From the NCBI RefSeq assembly GCF_003337555.1, contig NZ_QPJK01000003.1, positions 1-54,020 of the forward strand: a stretch of 54,020 nucleotides of DNA, in the 5' to 3' direction. This stretch comes from Pseudorhodoferax soli (GTDB taxonomy: Bacteria > Pseudomonadota > Gammaproteobacteria > Burkholderiales > Burkholderiaceae_C). The notes below the pieces were generated by a model. It saw only the letters and a list, made by a program, of their open reading frames with translations. It was not told the origin of the DNA and searched no databases. The number at the start of each line of letters is the position of its first letter. Positions within the stretch are counted from its first letter, which is position 1. This document shows, piece by piece, positions 1-8,739 of this stretch. A program made the position numbers and the translations under genes.

Positions 1-429
1 GCCGTGGCCGCTGGCGCCAAGTCCACCTTCCTGGGCTCGGAGATCGCCAAGAACGAGCGCCCGGAACTGACGGCCGCCAAGATCATCGTCTCCGGTGGCC
101 GTGCCCTGGGCAGCGCCGAGAAGTTCAACGAAGTCATGACGCCCCTGGCCGACAAGCTGGGCGCGGCCATCGGCGCCAGCCGCGCCGCCGTGGATGCGGG
201 CTACGCCGCGAACGACCTGCAGGTCGGCCAGACCGGCAAGATCGTGGCGCCGCAGCTGTACATCGCCGCCGGCATCTCCGGCGCGATCCAGCATCTGGCC
301 GGCATGAAGGACAGCAAGGTCATCGTGGCGATCAACAAGGACCCCGAGGCACCGATCTTCTCGGTGGCCGACTACGGGCTGGAGGCGGACCTGTTCTCGG
401 CAGTGCCCGAACTGGTCAAAACGCTCTAA
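1..429 (+). CDS. etfA: Electron transfer flavoprotein alpha subunit, C-terminal part
   Basis: This is the 3' end of a gene that begins outside the window; about 142 codons are visible. ETF-alpha pairs with ETF-beta to carry electrons from acyl-CoA and other dehydrogenases to ETF-quinone oxidoreductase. The visible part is the FAD-binding C-terminal domain. It contains SGGRALGS, the stretch around [36 protein letters not shown], and [19 protein letters not shown], all hallmarks of the family. It ends normally at TAA with no sign of damage. High GC and a conserved sequence mark it as core genome, so the accessory region begins downstream. Confidence 0.95.
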   Translation, partial: AVAAGAKSTFLGSEIAKNERPELTAAKIIVSGGRALGSAEKFNEVMTPLADKLGAAIGASRAAVDAGYAANDLQVGQTGKIVAPQLYIAAGISGAIQHLAGMKDSKVIVAINKDPEAPIFSVADYGLEADLFSAVPELVKTL

Positions 430-825
430 GTTCCAGGACACCGCATCGCGGTACCCCAGCAACGACATGCTTGTTTCGAAACCATTCACGGTTAGTCGCC
501 AGCATCGTTGTGGAACCGAAGGTCTGTGGAATTCATTTGCCCCCCAAACCTGACGTTCAACACCGCTGATTGAGCGACAGCTCATGGCCGAATGTAGCCA
601 GTCTCGTCGCAGGCGCGCTTGGGGCTATTGCAGCCATCCGCCCAGCGCGAAGGCGGTCGTCGCCTACGCCATGCCTCAGACGGTCGCTGGCTTCCGCTGG
701 CCCCACACGAACGCCTTCCGTAGAAAGAAGTTTTGCACGGAGAAAGGTCGCCCCAGCACTGAATACGAAGTGCGTCCCGATGCGGACGCAATTTCGTCGG
801 CCCTCGTCGGGGCCTCCGCGATTCG
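430..825. other. Intergenic stretch without a recognisable gene
   Basis: About 400 bases between etfA and the convergent MarR gene. Open frames on both strands are short, mutually overlapping and match no family I recognise. No tRNA or clear terminator was found. It may contain old degraded coding sequence. Confidence 0.5.
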
Positions 826-1335
826 TCATCGATCCCGCTTGCGGTCATCTCGACGCGGCGCGGTGACAGCGGCCACGCTTGCGGCGGTTGTGCCGTCGGA
901 CGGTGGCTGCAACTGGGGCAGCAGCAGGGCCAGCCCGCGCTTCAACGCATCCAGATGCTTGACGCCGACCAGTTCAGCCCACTGGGCCTCGATGCGACCG
1001 CCGGCGGCCATTGCCAACGGGCGGATCTTCGCGCCGCGCGGCGTCAGGAACACCAGCCGTACGCGCCTGTCGGTGGAGCTGGGCTTTCGCTCGACATAGC
1101 CCAGTCTCTCCAACTCCTCCACTGTCTGCGTCATGGACTGCTTGCGAAGCCGAGCGCGCCGCGTCAGCTCGCTGACCGGCATGCCTTCTGGTGGTACGAA
1201 GGTGAACACGCTGGCATGGGACGAGCGCAGGTCGTCGAAGCCGGCCTCGGCCAGCGCTTCGTCCACGGCGCCAGCGAATTGCTGGTGTAGCAGGCGCAGC
1301 AGCACGCCGAGCGACCCTGTGCCGGCGGACTCCAT
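826..1335 (-). CDS. MarR-family transcriptional regulator
   Basis: A 169-residue winged-helix regulator. The MarR core runs from about residue 10 to 140. The recognition region reads MPVSELTRRARLRKQSMTQTVEELERLGYVER, followed by the wing SSTDRRVRLVFLTPRGA, the diagnostic DxR wing signature of the family. The C-terminus is a low-complexity basic tail (about residues 145-169), longer than usual. It is divergent from the alpha/beta hydrolase at 1424. An 8-bp inverted repeat lies 12 bases upstream of its start, so autoregulation and control of the hydrolase are likely. The ligand is unknown. Confidence 0.9.
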   Translation of the reverse strand: MESAGTGSLGVLLRLLHQQFAGAVDEALAEAGFDDLRSSHASVFTFVPPEGMPVSELTRRARLRKQSMTQTVEELERLGYVERKPSSTDRRVRLVFLTPRGAKIRPLAMAAGGRIEAQWAELVGVKHLDALKRGLALLLPQLQPPSDGTTAASVAAVTAPRRDDRKRDR

Positions 1336-1347
1336 CGGGGATGCAGA

Positions 1348-1397
1348 AGACAGGCGTATTTGACAGTAGCCTGTCTAATGATTGAAACAAGACAGGC
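1348..1397. promoter_or_regulatory. Candidate MarR operator: inverted repeat plus third half-site
   Basis: AGACAGGC at 1348-1355 and its exact reverse complement GCCTGTCT at 1369-1376 are separated by 13 bases. A third identical AGACAGGC lies at 1390-1397. All three are in the short interval between the divergent MarR and hydrolase genes, where a MarR operator is expected. Assignment to this regulator is inference. Confidence 0.6.
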
Positions 1398-1423
1398 ACC
1401 TTACCATTTCTGAGCCAAATTCG

Positions 1424-2311
1424 ATGCCCCACATCCACGTCCTTGACTCGACCCTGTACTACGAAGATTCGGGCGCCATCGTTCACGGCAGGTCAGGGTG
1501 CACCGGCACCGCCTTCGTGCTTCTGCACGGCAACCCCGCGTCGTCTCATCTGTGGCGCAAGGTCCTGCCCCGCTTGCGCGGGCTGGGCCGGTGCCTCGCG
1601 CCTGATCTGATCGGCATGGGCCGCTCTGGCAAGCCGGACATTGCCTATTCCTATGACGATCAAGCACGCTATTTGGACGCGTGGATCGAGGCGCTGGGCC
1701 TGCAAGACGTGGCGTTGGTGGGCATCGATTGCGGCGCTTCGCTGTGCTTCGATTGGGCGCGCCGCCATACCAGTCGCGTTCGCGGCATCGCTTTCATGGA
1801 GACGATCGTCAGGCCCCTTTCGCGGGCTGACATTCCTGTTGCGGCACGGCCTCGCTTCAGCGCGTTTCGCACCCCCGCAATGGGCGAGAAGCTGGTGATC
1901 GCGCAAAACCAGTTTCTCGAGGGCGCGTTGAAGGCCACTGTGCTGACGCCGTTGACTGACGCGGATCGCTCGGCCTACGAGGACCCCTTCCTTGAACCCG
2001 AAAGCCGGCGCCCACTGCTGGCCTGGTCTCGTGCCTTGCCGATCGACGGGTCCCCCGCCGACGTTGTCGCTCGGGTGGAGGCTTACGGTGCTTGGTTGGC
2101 CAGCAGCTCGGCCGTGCCGAAACTGCTGCTTACGTTTGAGGGCTCGCCCACACTGATGATCGGTCCCGATCTAACGAACTGGTGCAAGGCGAACATCGCC
2201 GCCCTGCACATTCATCACTGCGGCGCTGCCGGCCACCTGGCACCCGAGGACCAGCCCGACGCCATTGCCGACGCGCTTCTGGACTGGTGCCGTCTCCACG
2301 ACATTGGCTGA
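1424..2311 (+). CDS. Haloalkane-dehalogenase-like alpha/beta hydrolase with altered halide site
   Basis: A 295-residue alpha/beta hydrolase resembling haloalkane dehalogenases of the LinB/DhaA type. Conserved features are HGNP at 35-38 (oxyanion/halide Asn), nucleophile Asp102 in VGIDCG, the following CFDWARRH, catalytic Glu126 in FMETI and His271 in GHLAPED. In true dehalogenases the residue after the nucleophile is a halide-stabilising Trp. Here it is Cys103 (TGC where TGG would encode Trp). The fold and triad are therefore intact but halide binding is questionable, and the protein may be a hydrolase of another specificity. The ATG at 1424 is preferred over upstream in-frame codons because it begins the family's first strand. 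It is divergent from a MarR gene. Confidence 0.85.
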   Translation: MPHIHVLDSTLYYEDSGAIVHGRSGCTGTAFVLLHGNPASSHLWRKVLPRLRGLGRCLAPDLIGMGRSGKPDIAYSYDDQARYLDAWIEALGLQDVALVGIDCGASLCFDWARRHTSRVRGIAFMETIVRPLSRADIPVAARPRFSAFRTPAMGEKLVIAQNQFLEGALKATVLTPLTDADRSAYEDPFLEPESRRPLLAWSRALPIDGSPADVVARVEAYGAWLASSSAVPKLLLTFEGSPTLMIGPDLTNWCKANIAALHIHHCGAAGHLAPEDQPDAIADALLDWCRLHDIG

Positions 2312-2693
2312 ACACGGACCGTGGTGGCGAGCGCAAGGGCCGGTCGACTGCTCTCCTGAATGAAGTTGCGGCAATCCGCTCCCAAGATTTGCACCCACCC
2401 TGATGTATCCCCCAACTTAGAACTTCCACTCTTGGCCGCATCCTGACCTGCAGCGGTGGGATGTGCGCGCAGTTCGTGCCGTGCCACAACGCACGCTAAG
2501 ATGAACGCGTCGAAAAAGACAGGTCGGTATGGTTAGTCCGGCCATTCTCTTCACAGAGGATTCTGCGCTGGCTTGCCAGACCCGCGACCGTCACCTGATG
2601 TGGAAACACGTGGGCAGATTGGTCGTGCGCATGCTCTGTGCTCCGCCGTTCTGCTGGGTGATGTCCTCCACACACTTACTTTTCGGAGCGCTC
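2312..2693. other. Intergenic stretch without a recognisable gene
   Basis: About 380 bases between the hydrolase and the glyoxalase-family gene. Frames here are unconvincing. An in-frame extension upstream of 2694 exists but lacks family similarity and a ribosome binding site. Confidence 0.5.
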
Positions 2694-3116
2694 ATGCAAC
2701 CAAGAATCTCAGTCATCACCCTCGGCGTCGAGGATTTGGACAGGGCCGTGGCCTTCTATCGAGACGGCCTGGGACTGCCGACCGACGGCATCGTCGGCAG
2801 AGAATTTGACAACGGCGCAGTCGCATTCTTCGACATGCAGTGCGGACTCAAACTGTCGCTATGGCCCCGTTCCAGTTTGGCTGCTGATACGGGGCTTCCG
2901 CCTAGGGCGGGCGGTCCCTTTGAGTTCACCCTTGGTCACAACGTAGTGTCGAAAGCGGAAGTCGACGAGGTGCTGCAGCGGGCCACCAAGGCTGGCGCCA
3001 CGCTTGTCAAAGGGGCGCAAGACACCTTCTACGGCGGTTACGCCGGCTACTTTATGGACCCGGACGATCATCTATGGGAGGTAGTCTTTAACCCTCAGAT
3101 GATGCCGAAGGACTAA
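2694..3116 (+). CDS. Glyoxalase/bleomycin resistance (VOC) family protein
   Basis: A 140-residue vicinal-oxygen-chelate protein. It opens with ITLGVEDLDRAVAFYRDGLGLP, the first beta-alpha-beta unit, and closes with GYAGYFMDPDDHLWEVVFNP, the characteristic second half with the metal-ligand Glu near the end. Members are metal-dependent lyases, dioxygenases or resistance proteins; the substrate cannot be told from sequence. The ATG at 2694 is chosen because GGAG lies a few bases upstream and the family N-terminus starts there, whereas the upstream frame is not family-like. It is convergent with the EamA transporter gene. Confidence 0.88.
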   Translation: MQPRISVITLGVEDLDRAVAFYRDGLGLPTDGIVGREFDNGAVAFFDMQCGLKLSLWPRSSLAADTGLPPRAGGPFEFTLGHNVVSKAEVDEVLQRATKAGATLVKGAQDTFYGGYAGYFMDPDDHLWEVVFNPQMMPKD

Positions 3117-3421
3117 GCGGCGAAACGGCTGACGGAGTTCAGGGCCTACCCACTGTCGTGCGGCTTGGGGCCTTGCTCTGTTACAACCGAAATGCTAGTT
3201 GAATGCTCTTGGCCGAAACAGGCCGATCGTCGGACCGCAGGAAGCGCTAGACGCCATGACGCACGCGATCGCCGTGGATCGATGGGGCCGGCCAGAGGCG
3301 TCGTTGGCGCTCGGTCCAGGGTTCAGTGATGAGGCAGGAGTTGAGGGCCCGACTACATGCCGACCTGGGCGGTGCTCCGCTCGCCCGAGCTCATAGCAAC
3401 GGCACAGCACTGCAGTGCGAT
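3117..3421. other. Intergenic stretch without a recognisable gene
   Basis: About 305 bases between two convergent genes. Short frames on both strands show no family similarity, and no clear terminator hairpin with a T-run was found. Confidence 0.45.
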
Positions 3422-4324
3422 TCAAGAGTCTGCCGCTGCCTTGCAGTCCGGCGCGGAGTCAGGCCGTGCCGCAATCCAAATGCCTGCGACAACTGCAACG
3501 ATGCCCACGCTGAGATTCCATCGAATGACTTCGCCGACGAGAAGGGCACCGACAAGTGCGGCAGCGAGAGGGTTGACCGCGATTGAGATCGCAACGCGCG
3601 TGGGAGTTGTTCTTTGCAGTGCGAACGCCCACAGGAAGAACGTCAACGCCCCACCAAAGGCGCCGAGAAACCCGAGCGCGGCCCACTGCCCCGAGTCGAG
3701 AGCTCTGATCGGTTCGAAGCTACCACGTCCTGACGAAGCCAACGTCAGTGCGAACGCGCCAACGCCCATCGCCACCACGGTAAATGTGATTGGATCCGAG
3801 CGACGGATCAATGGCTTGGATGCAACGCTGTAGATCGCCATGCAAAGGGCTGCCAGGACCATGAGAAGGTCCCCTCGCCATGCTTTTGCGGGCGCCTCTG
3901 AAAAGCCCGCCAAAAGTGCCAGGGCCGCTCCCGTCATAGCGGTACAAACACCAAGTGCCTTGCGTTTGGTCAGTGGCTCGACCTTGAAGACGGCCGCCAC
4001 GACCATCGTCAACAGCGGCAGGGTGGACAACGCTATTGCCCCGCGTGCTGCCGTAGTGAAGGCGAGCGACGCATTGAACAGGATCGGGAATGCACCAAAG
4101 AAGAGGAGCCCCAGTGCTGCAACGCGCGACCAGTCCCCTCGTTGCGGCCAGTTTCGCCCACCGCTCAAGGCAAACGGAAACAGAAGCATGAACCCGAGGC
4201 CGAACCGAAACGCGCCTATAGCGAGCGGATCAAGGTCTTGAGCAATGAAACGCGTCACACCGATCGAGGCCCCTCCGATCCCGCTGGACAGCATGGCAGC
4301 CAAAACACCAGCACCTTCTCCCAT
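3422..4324 (-). CDS. EamA/DMT-family membrane transporter
   Basis: A 300-residue inner-membrane protein with about ten hydrophobic segments arranged as two EamA repeats, the usual DMT architecture. Typical landmarks are FRFGLGFMLL after helix 2, the TTAARGAIALSTLPLL segment, GDLLMVLAALCMAIYSV at the start of the second repeat, and TPTRVAISIAVNPLAAALVGALLVGE near the end. Family members export metabolites or amino acids, but the substrate is not predictable here. Length is normal and no defects are seen. It stands alone, facing a region of degraded sequence upstream. Confidence 0.9.
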   Translation of the reverse strand: MGEGAGVLAAMLSSGIGGASIGVTRFIAQDLDPLAIGAFRFGLGFMLLFPFALSGGRNWPQRGDWSRVAALGLLFFGAFPILFNASLAFTTAARGAIALSTLPLLTMVVAAVFKVEPLTKRKALGVCTAMTGAALALLAGFSEAPAKAWRGDLLMVLAALCMAIYSVASKPLIRRSDPITFTVVAMGVGAFALTLASSGRGSFEPIRALDSGQWAALGFLGAFGGALTFFLWAFALQRTTPTRVAISIAVNPLAAALVGALLVGEVIRWNLSVGIVAVVAGIWIAARPDSAPDCKAAADS

Positions 4325-4583
4325 TGCGCGACTCCTTGTGGAAGCACAGTACTGAGTCCCAAGCGAACTTCAGTGCATCGGTGCCAAGTATTGACCACGG
4401 CCCTGATCGCATCCAATCGTATTTTTGCTATCCATTGATATGCGGCACATATGAGTGCGCAGGGCCTCTTGCGCTTTGGTCGACAGGAAGGAATCGCCCG
4501 ATCTGCCGACACATCGAGAATGCGGCGACTGTTCAACTTTCAAGGCGCCAACCATACGCTGGCGGTCCCACCTGGCTCCTCAT

Positions 4584-4864
4584 GCATCTCGGCTTCTTTG
4601 CGCGCACAGGGATCCGCGAAGTGCTGAAAGCTGGCGAACTCATGCACGGCCCGGCGCGCGTGGCCACGTGGTTGATGTGCACCTTGCGATTTGGTAGCCC
4701 AGCGACATGCCGCACACCGTCAGCTCGTGCTCCGTGAAGGCCAGGTGCCGTGCGATGACCGGATGGAACCGCCCGAACGACACCTGCGGACAGATGTTCA
4801 TGTCCACCGACGTCCAGGAGGTTTTGCTCGTGCTGGCCTGCAGCATCTGAGGGGTGCACTTCAA
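4584..4864 (-). pseudogene. Nitroreductase remnant (C-terminal fragment, frameshifted)
   Basis: Reading the minus strand down from 4864, the frame contains MNICPQVSFGRFHPVIARHL and ELTVCGMSLGY. These match the C-terminal part of FMN-dependent nitroreductases, where CPQ...F...I..HL and VCGM.LGY are conserved. After GY the family sequence continues only by moving to other frames: HINHVAT in one, then AVHEFASFQHFAD in another. At least two frameshifts are therefore present, and the N-terminal two thirds are missing. The assignment comes from motif memory, not a search. Confidence 0.55.
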
Positions 4865-5085
4865 CCTGCTGACCGTTTTAGATTTCCATCAAAGCATCTT
4901 AGGAAGCGGTTGGCGCAGCGGCAGCAGCCTCTTCCCGACGCTATGGATGGAGCGTGTGAAGACCGCTGGAGAGGAGACAGAACCTTCCCATGGCAGGCGC
5001 CACGGCGACCAACGACCCGAGTTCGCCGCGACGAGCCGCTCGGCCACTTCGCGCAGGCCCGTATCCGGACCCGGGCCCGCACTTA

Positions 5086-5143
5086 GACTCGGACTCGGAC
5101 CCGGACCCGGACCCGGACCCGCACCCGGACCCGGACCCGGACC
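5086..5143. repeat. Hexanucleotide tandem repeat (GACCCG)n
   Basis: Nine full hexamers plus a partial tenth: GACTCG twice, GACCCG four times, one CACCCG, GACCCG twice, then GACC. Diverged partial units extend upstream to about 5063. The array lies about 225 bases upstream of the ParB-like gene. It could be slippage-generated low complexity or a binding array for the downstream DNA-binding protein. Confidence 0.9.
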
Positions 5144-5368
5144 AGACTTGCTCCTGGTGCGAATCGGTGTCCGGCAAATCGCCGTCGCTGAAGAGCGGCC
5201 GCTTGCCTCCAAGCATCTTCCCGCGCCGACCCATTGGCTTTGCCGCATCACGGTTTCGCGATGAACGACCTCTGCCGCGGATGGGCGCCCTTGCAAGCCG
5301 CCCTCACGGTGGGAACCTGAAGTGCGGGCCGACATGGGGTCGGGCACCGCCTGATATCAGGAGTGACC

Positions 5369-7420
5369 ATGAAACTGTCCAAAGCGGAGTTCGAGGCCCT
5401 CATCGAGGCCTCACAGCGCACCTTCGTTTCCTTCTGTCAGCTCGTGCTGTCGGTCGACTACCAAGCGCGGAGTTCTGGCAGCGGGCCCAGGCTCAGCATC
5501 CCCGAACTCGCCGCGTCCATCAAGGAGTGTGGTGTGCTGCAGAACCTCATCGTGGTTCAAGCAGCCCGTCACACCTACGAGGTCTGCGCCGGAGGGCGAC
5601 GACTTGAGGCGCTGACAGCGCTGGTCGCAGCTGGCGAGCTGCCAGAGAACTTCCCGGTTCCGGTACTGATCGTCGCGGTGGATCGCGGCCTGCTAGTCAG
5701 CCTTGCCGAAAACGCATTCCATCTGCCCATGCATCCCGCTGACGAGTTCGAAGCTTTCGCAAAGCTCGTGGCGCGCGGCAAACCGGTCGAGGATGTCGCG
5801 GCTGCGTTTGGCGTCACGCCCATGGTGGTCAAGCGCCGCATGAAGCTTGCGGCCGTATCGCCGCGGCTGATGGCGCAGTTCCGCGAGGGCAGCATCAACC
5901 TGGAGTGTCTGATGGTGCTGGCTTCGGTGGAGGACCACGAGCGACAGGAGCAGGCGTGGGCCGGACTGGATTCCTGGAATCGACATTCCGATCACCTGCG
6001 CCGCATCCTCACCCAGGGCGAGGTCGACTCCGACCGCAGCCCGGTTGCCAGATACGTCACCGTCAAAGCATACGAGAAGGCCGGCGGTCCCACGCGGCGA
6101 GACCTGTTGAGCGACAGCGACAGGAAGGTCTACCTGCTGGACGCGGCGCTCCTCGACCAACTGGCCGTTGGCAAGCTGCAGGGCACGGCCAACAAGATCG
6201 CCGCCGAAGGCTGGAAGTGGGTGGATGTACGCCCGCGGTACGTCCACGACGAATACGTTCGCCACGGCGAGTTGCGCAAGTCGTCCCGCGAGCCCAGCGA
6301 GCAAGAAGCGGCCGCTCTGCACGCCCTGAACGTGCAGCTGGAGGAGAACAAGCAGCGCTTGAATGCGCTCTACGCGCAAGATGGCAGCGACGAGGAGACA
6401 GAGGCGGAGTGCGCGCGCCTGGAGGCTCTCCGCGAGGAGCTGTCCGGCCAGGTGGCTGCGTTGGAGGAAGTCCTGGCTATCTGGCCGCCCGAGCTGATGG
6501 CGGAGGCCGGCTGCATCGTCTATGTCGGCAACGATGCCAAGCCAGCGGTCCGGTATGGCCTGATCCGACCCGATGACCGGTCCAATGTGCTGCAGGCCAA
6601 CCGAGGCGGAGTCTTTGGCGGGGCCGCGAGCCGGTCCGGGCTGGCGGCCGTCCCAGAGCCGAAGACCCGTCCGGTGCACTCGGAGAAGCTCGTGCGCAAT
6701 CTGACCGCACACCGGGTGGCCGCCATCCAGGCGGAACTGCTCGACCGCTCCGATGTGGCCCTGGCAGTGCTGACCGCCCAGATGGCGAAGTCGCTGCTTC
6801 TGGACGACTACCGTCAAGCCTACGGCTGCGAGGACCCGTTGAAGCTGACTGTGACCGACACGCATCACAGTCTGCGTGCCGACGCGCTAGACATCGAGGC
6901 CAGCAAGGCCTGGCAAATTCTGAACGCCAAGCGGAGCTACTGGCAGTCCATTCTTCCGCCCCAAGCTGCAGACATGCTCCCGTGGGTGCTGACCCAGGAG
7001 CCGGACAGCGTCCGGCAACTCTTCACCTTTCTCGTGGCCATCACCGTCACCGGTGTCTACGCAACCGAGCCTGCTCAGCAGCGCACCGATGGGCTGGCCC
7101 AGGCGCTAAGACTGGACATGACGCACTGGTGGCAGGCGAGCGGCCCCTCGTACTTCCAGCATGTGTCCAAAGCACGCGCGACCGAGGTCGTCAGCGAAGC
7201 TACAGGCGCTCCGGCCGGTACGGCGATGCAGGCTCTCAAGAAGGAAGCAGCGGTCGCGCGTGCCGCGCAAGCAGTGGCTGGAACGGGCTGGTTGCCTACG
7301 GTCCTGCGCCTGCGCCCGCCTGCCGATGTGCCAGACGCTGATGTTGCATTGGGACCGGACGACGACCCGCCGCTCGACGTCGGTGAATCGGACGGTGACA
7401 CGGAGACGGCCGGCAACTGA
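5369..7420 (+). CDS. Large ParB/RepB/Spo0J-family DNA-binding protein
   Basis: A 683-residue protein with an N-terminal ParB nuclease-like domain. SIPELAASIKECGVLQNLIV is the opening ParB signature, followed by CAGGRRLEALTAL and LAENAFHLPMHPADEFEAF. Next is a helix-turn-helix of ParB type (about residues 130-165, VAAAFGVTPMVVKRRMKLAAVSPRLM). The remaining 450 residues include a charged coiled-coil-like stretch (about 300-375), a tail region of unknown fold and an acidic C-terminus. It is about twice the length of chromosomal ParB and resembles large ParB-like proteins of plasmids and integrative elements. The ATG at 5369 has GGAG five bases upstream. No ParA lies nearby. The gene is convergent with the recombinase gene. 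Confidence 0.85.
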   Translation: MKLSKAEFEALIEASQRTFVSFCQLVLSVDYQARSSGSGPRLSIPELAASIKECGVLQNLIVVQAARHTYEVCAGGRRLEALTALVAAGELPENFPVPVLIVAVDRGLLVSLAENAFHLPMHPADEFEAFAKLVARGKPVEDVAAAFGVTPMVVKRRMKLAAVSPRLMAQFREGSINLECLMVLASVEDHERQEQAWAGLDSWNRHSDHLRRILTQGEVDSDRSPVARYVTVKAYEKAGGPTRRDLLSDSDRKVYLLDAALLDQLAVGKLQGTANKIAAEGWKWVDVRPRYVHDEYVRHGELRKSSREPSEQEAAALHALNVQLEENKQRLNALYAQDGSDEETEAECARLEALREELSGQVAALEEVLAIWPPELMAEAGCIVYVGNDAKPAVRYGLIRPDDRSNVLQANRGGVFGGAASRSGLAAVPEPKTRPVHSEKLVRNLTAHRVAAIQAELLDRSDVALAVLTAQMAKSLLLDDYRQAYGCEDPLKLTVTDTHHSLRADALDIEASKAWQILNAKRSYWQSILPPQAADMLPWVLTQEPDSVRQLFTFLVAITVTGVYATEPAQQRTDGLAQALRLDMTHWWQASGPSYFQHVSKARATEVVSEATGAPAGTAMQALKKEAAVARAAQAVAGTGWLPTVLRLRPPADVPDADVALGPDDDPPLDVGESDGDTETAGN

Positions 7421-7533
7421 ACCGCCCCGCAGAGTGCAGCCTGCGTGGCGACATCGGAACTTCAGGGGCGGCTTACCGAGCATCGCGGCCCATGAACTCC
7501 AGCGCCGCGAGCGTCGGCGGCGCAGGCACATTG

Positions 7534-8739
7534 CTATGAGGAAACTGGGCTCCTGTTGCTGGCGGTCTCTGCCAGAAAGGAAGTAGCGACGTTCTCGGCA
7601 CACGATGCCTTGCGCTGCCCGGCAACGCGCTCAGACCCGATGTACGCCGCGGCAGCACGCCTACGGGCGTGCCCGGCCATCTCAGCGATCTCCTGGCGAG
7701 CGGCGTCCCCAGTATCCACGGGCGGCCGCTCACCGTGGCGCACGGGTGGCTCCGTCCCGGTTTGTCTTCGCCAAACATCGACCAGAGCCTCATGCCGAAG
7801 CCCGTGCCCGGTTGCGCCTCGCTCCGCGAGCGACAGGCCGAACGCGCGAAGCATGTAGCTGAAGTGGTTCAGGTTCTGCTTGAGGTCGTGGCTGGGATCG
7901 CTCAGATGCGCGTCGGCCGTGGCAGCGACTTGCTGCGCGAAGGCCAGGGCATCACGTTGCATCTGCGTCTCGATTGCCACGAAGCGGGGCCTGCCGCCCT
8001 TGCTGCCCTGGCGGACCCAAAGGTATTGGTCAGCCTTCTTGCGTTCCCTCGGCAAGCCCGTGGCCTCGAATGGCACGACGCAGGCATGCGGGCGCATCAT
8101 CACCGCTTCCTTGCGACGTAGCCCGAATGCCCGGATCAAGCGCAGTGCAGCGCCCACATGCCTATCCTTGGCACAGAATTGTTCGATCAGCGGGTCGATG
8201 TCGATTCCTGAACCGGTCCAGCTCCGGTCGCGCTGCGCGACCTCGTGTCGTTGGTACTGGGACGGGGCGAGCCCATAGGCCGCTGGCTGCAGGACCATGC
8301 CCGGCTTGCCGATCCACTGGGCCAAGCCGCGCAGGAAGCTCAGGTAGGTCTGGATGGTCGCCGCTGCCAACTGGTCCTTGCGCCACAGATCGACGGTCGC
8401 CTGGATGTGCCTTCCGCCCAGGTTGCGAGGGTCTGGCAGGGTTGCAAAGCCTGCCCTGCTGCGCAGGTCCTTCAGGAACCGCCTGAGGTAGACCGCGCGA
8501 TCGTGCCGCGTCTTGTGCGAGACGGTCTTCTGCTTTGCTGTGTGCTGCTCGTTGAACAGCTCCAGCAGTATCTCCAGGATCTTCTCCGGCGAAGCGGACC
8601 CGGGAGGATGGCGCTGGAGCACATCCACGGCACTCAGGCCCGCCCACGCCGCGCGGCGCTGGGCGGGCCTCCCGTGCAAGGATGAGGGACTGGCGGCGGT
8701 GCGGTTCGGTCTGGTCTGCGGTGTGGTAGCAACTTGCAT
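7534..8739 (-). CDS. Tyrosine recombinase / phage-type integrase
   Basis: A 401-residue recombinase. An N-terminal SAM-like core-binding domain (about residues 50-170; KTRHDRAVYLRRFLKDL and TIQTYLSFLRGLAQWIGKPGMV) precedes the catalytic domain. Visible catalytic residues are Arg in AFGLRRKEAVMMRP, the HxxR box in GHGLRHEALVDVW, His in MAGHARRRAAAAY and the terminal Tyr in AAAAYIGSE. It resembles Integrase_1-type proteins of mobile islands and plasmids more than P4 integrases. The ATG at 8739 has GGAG seven bases upstream, which favours it over longer frames. Its partners are likely the adjacent ParB-like and ParM-like genes. Confidence 0.85.
   Translation of the reverse strand: MQVATTPQTRPNRTAASPSSLHGRPAQRRAAWAGLSAVDVLQRHPPGSASPEKILEILLELFNEQHTAKQKTVSHKTRHDRAVYLRRFLKDLRSRAGFATLPDPRNLGGRHIQATVDLWRKDQLAAATIQTYLSFLRGLAQWIGKPGMVLQPAAYGLAPSQYQRHEVAQRDRSWTGSGIDIDPLIEQFCAKDRHVGAALRLIRAFGLRRKEAVMMRPHACVVPFEATGLPRERKKADQYLWVRQGSKGGRPRFVAIETQMQRDALAFAQQVAATADAHLSDPSHDLKQNLNHFSYMLRAFGLSLAERGATGHGLRHEALVDVWRRQTGTEPPVRHGERPPVDTGDAARQEIAEMAGHARRRAAAAYIGSERVAGQRKASCAENVATSFLAETASNRSPVSS

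Noticed and set aside
584-1099. 171-codon plus-strand frame overlapping the MarR gene
   Set aside because: Its second half is antisense to a clear MarR protein, and its first half shows no family or start signal.
5086-5143. CRISPR-like array
   Set aside because: The repeats are contiguous hexamers without spacers. No cas gene is present and no repeat-spacer array was seen elsewhere in the window.
4990-5362. Gly/Pro- or Gly/Ser-repeat proteins encoded by the hexamer array
   Set aside because: All frames over the array give repetitive peptides by necessity, and none has a convincing start or flanking conserved sequence.
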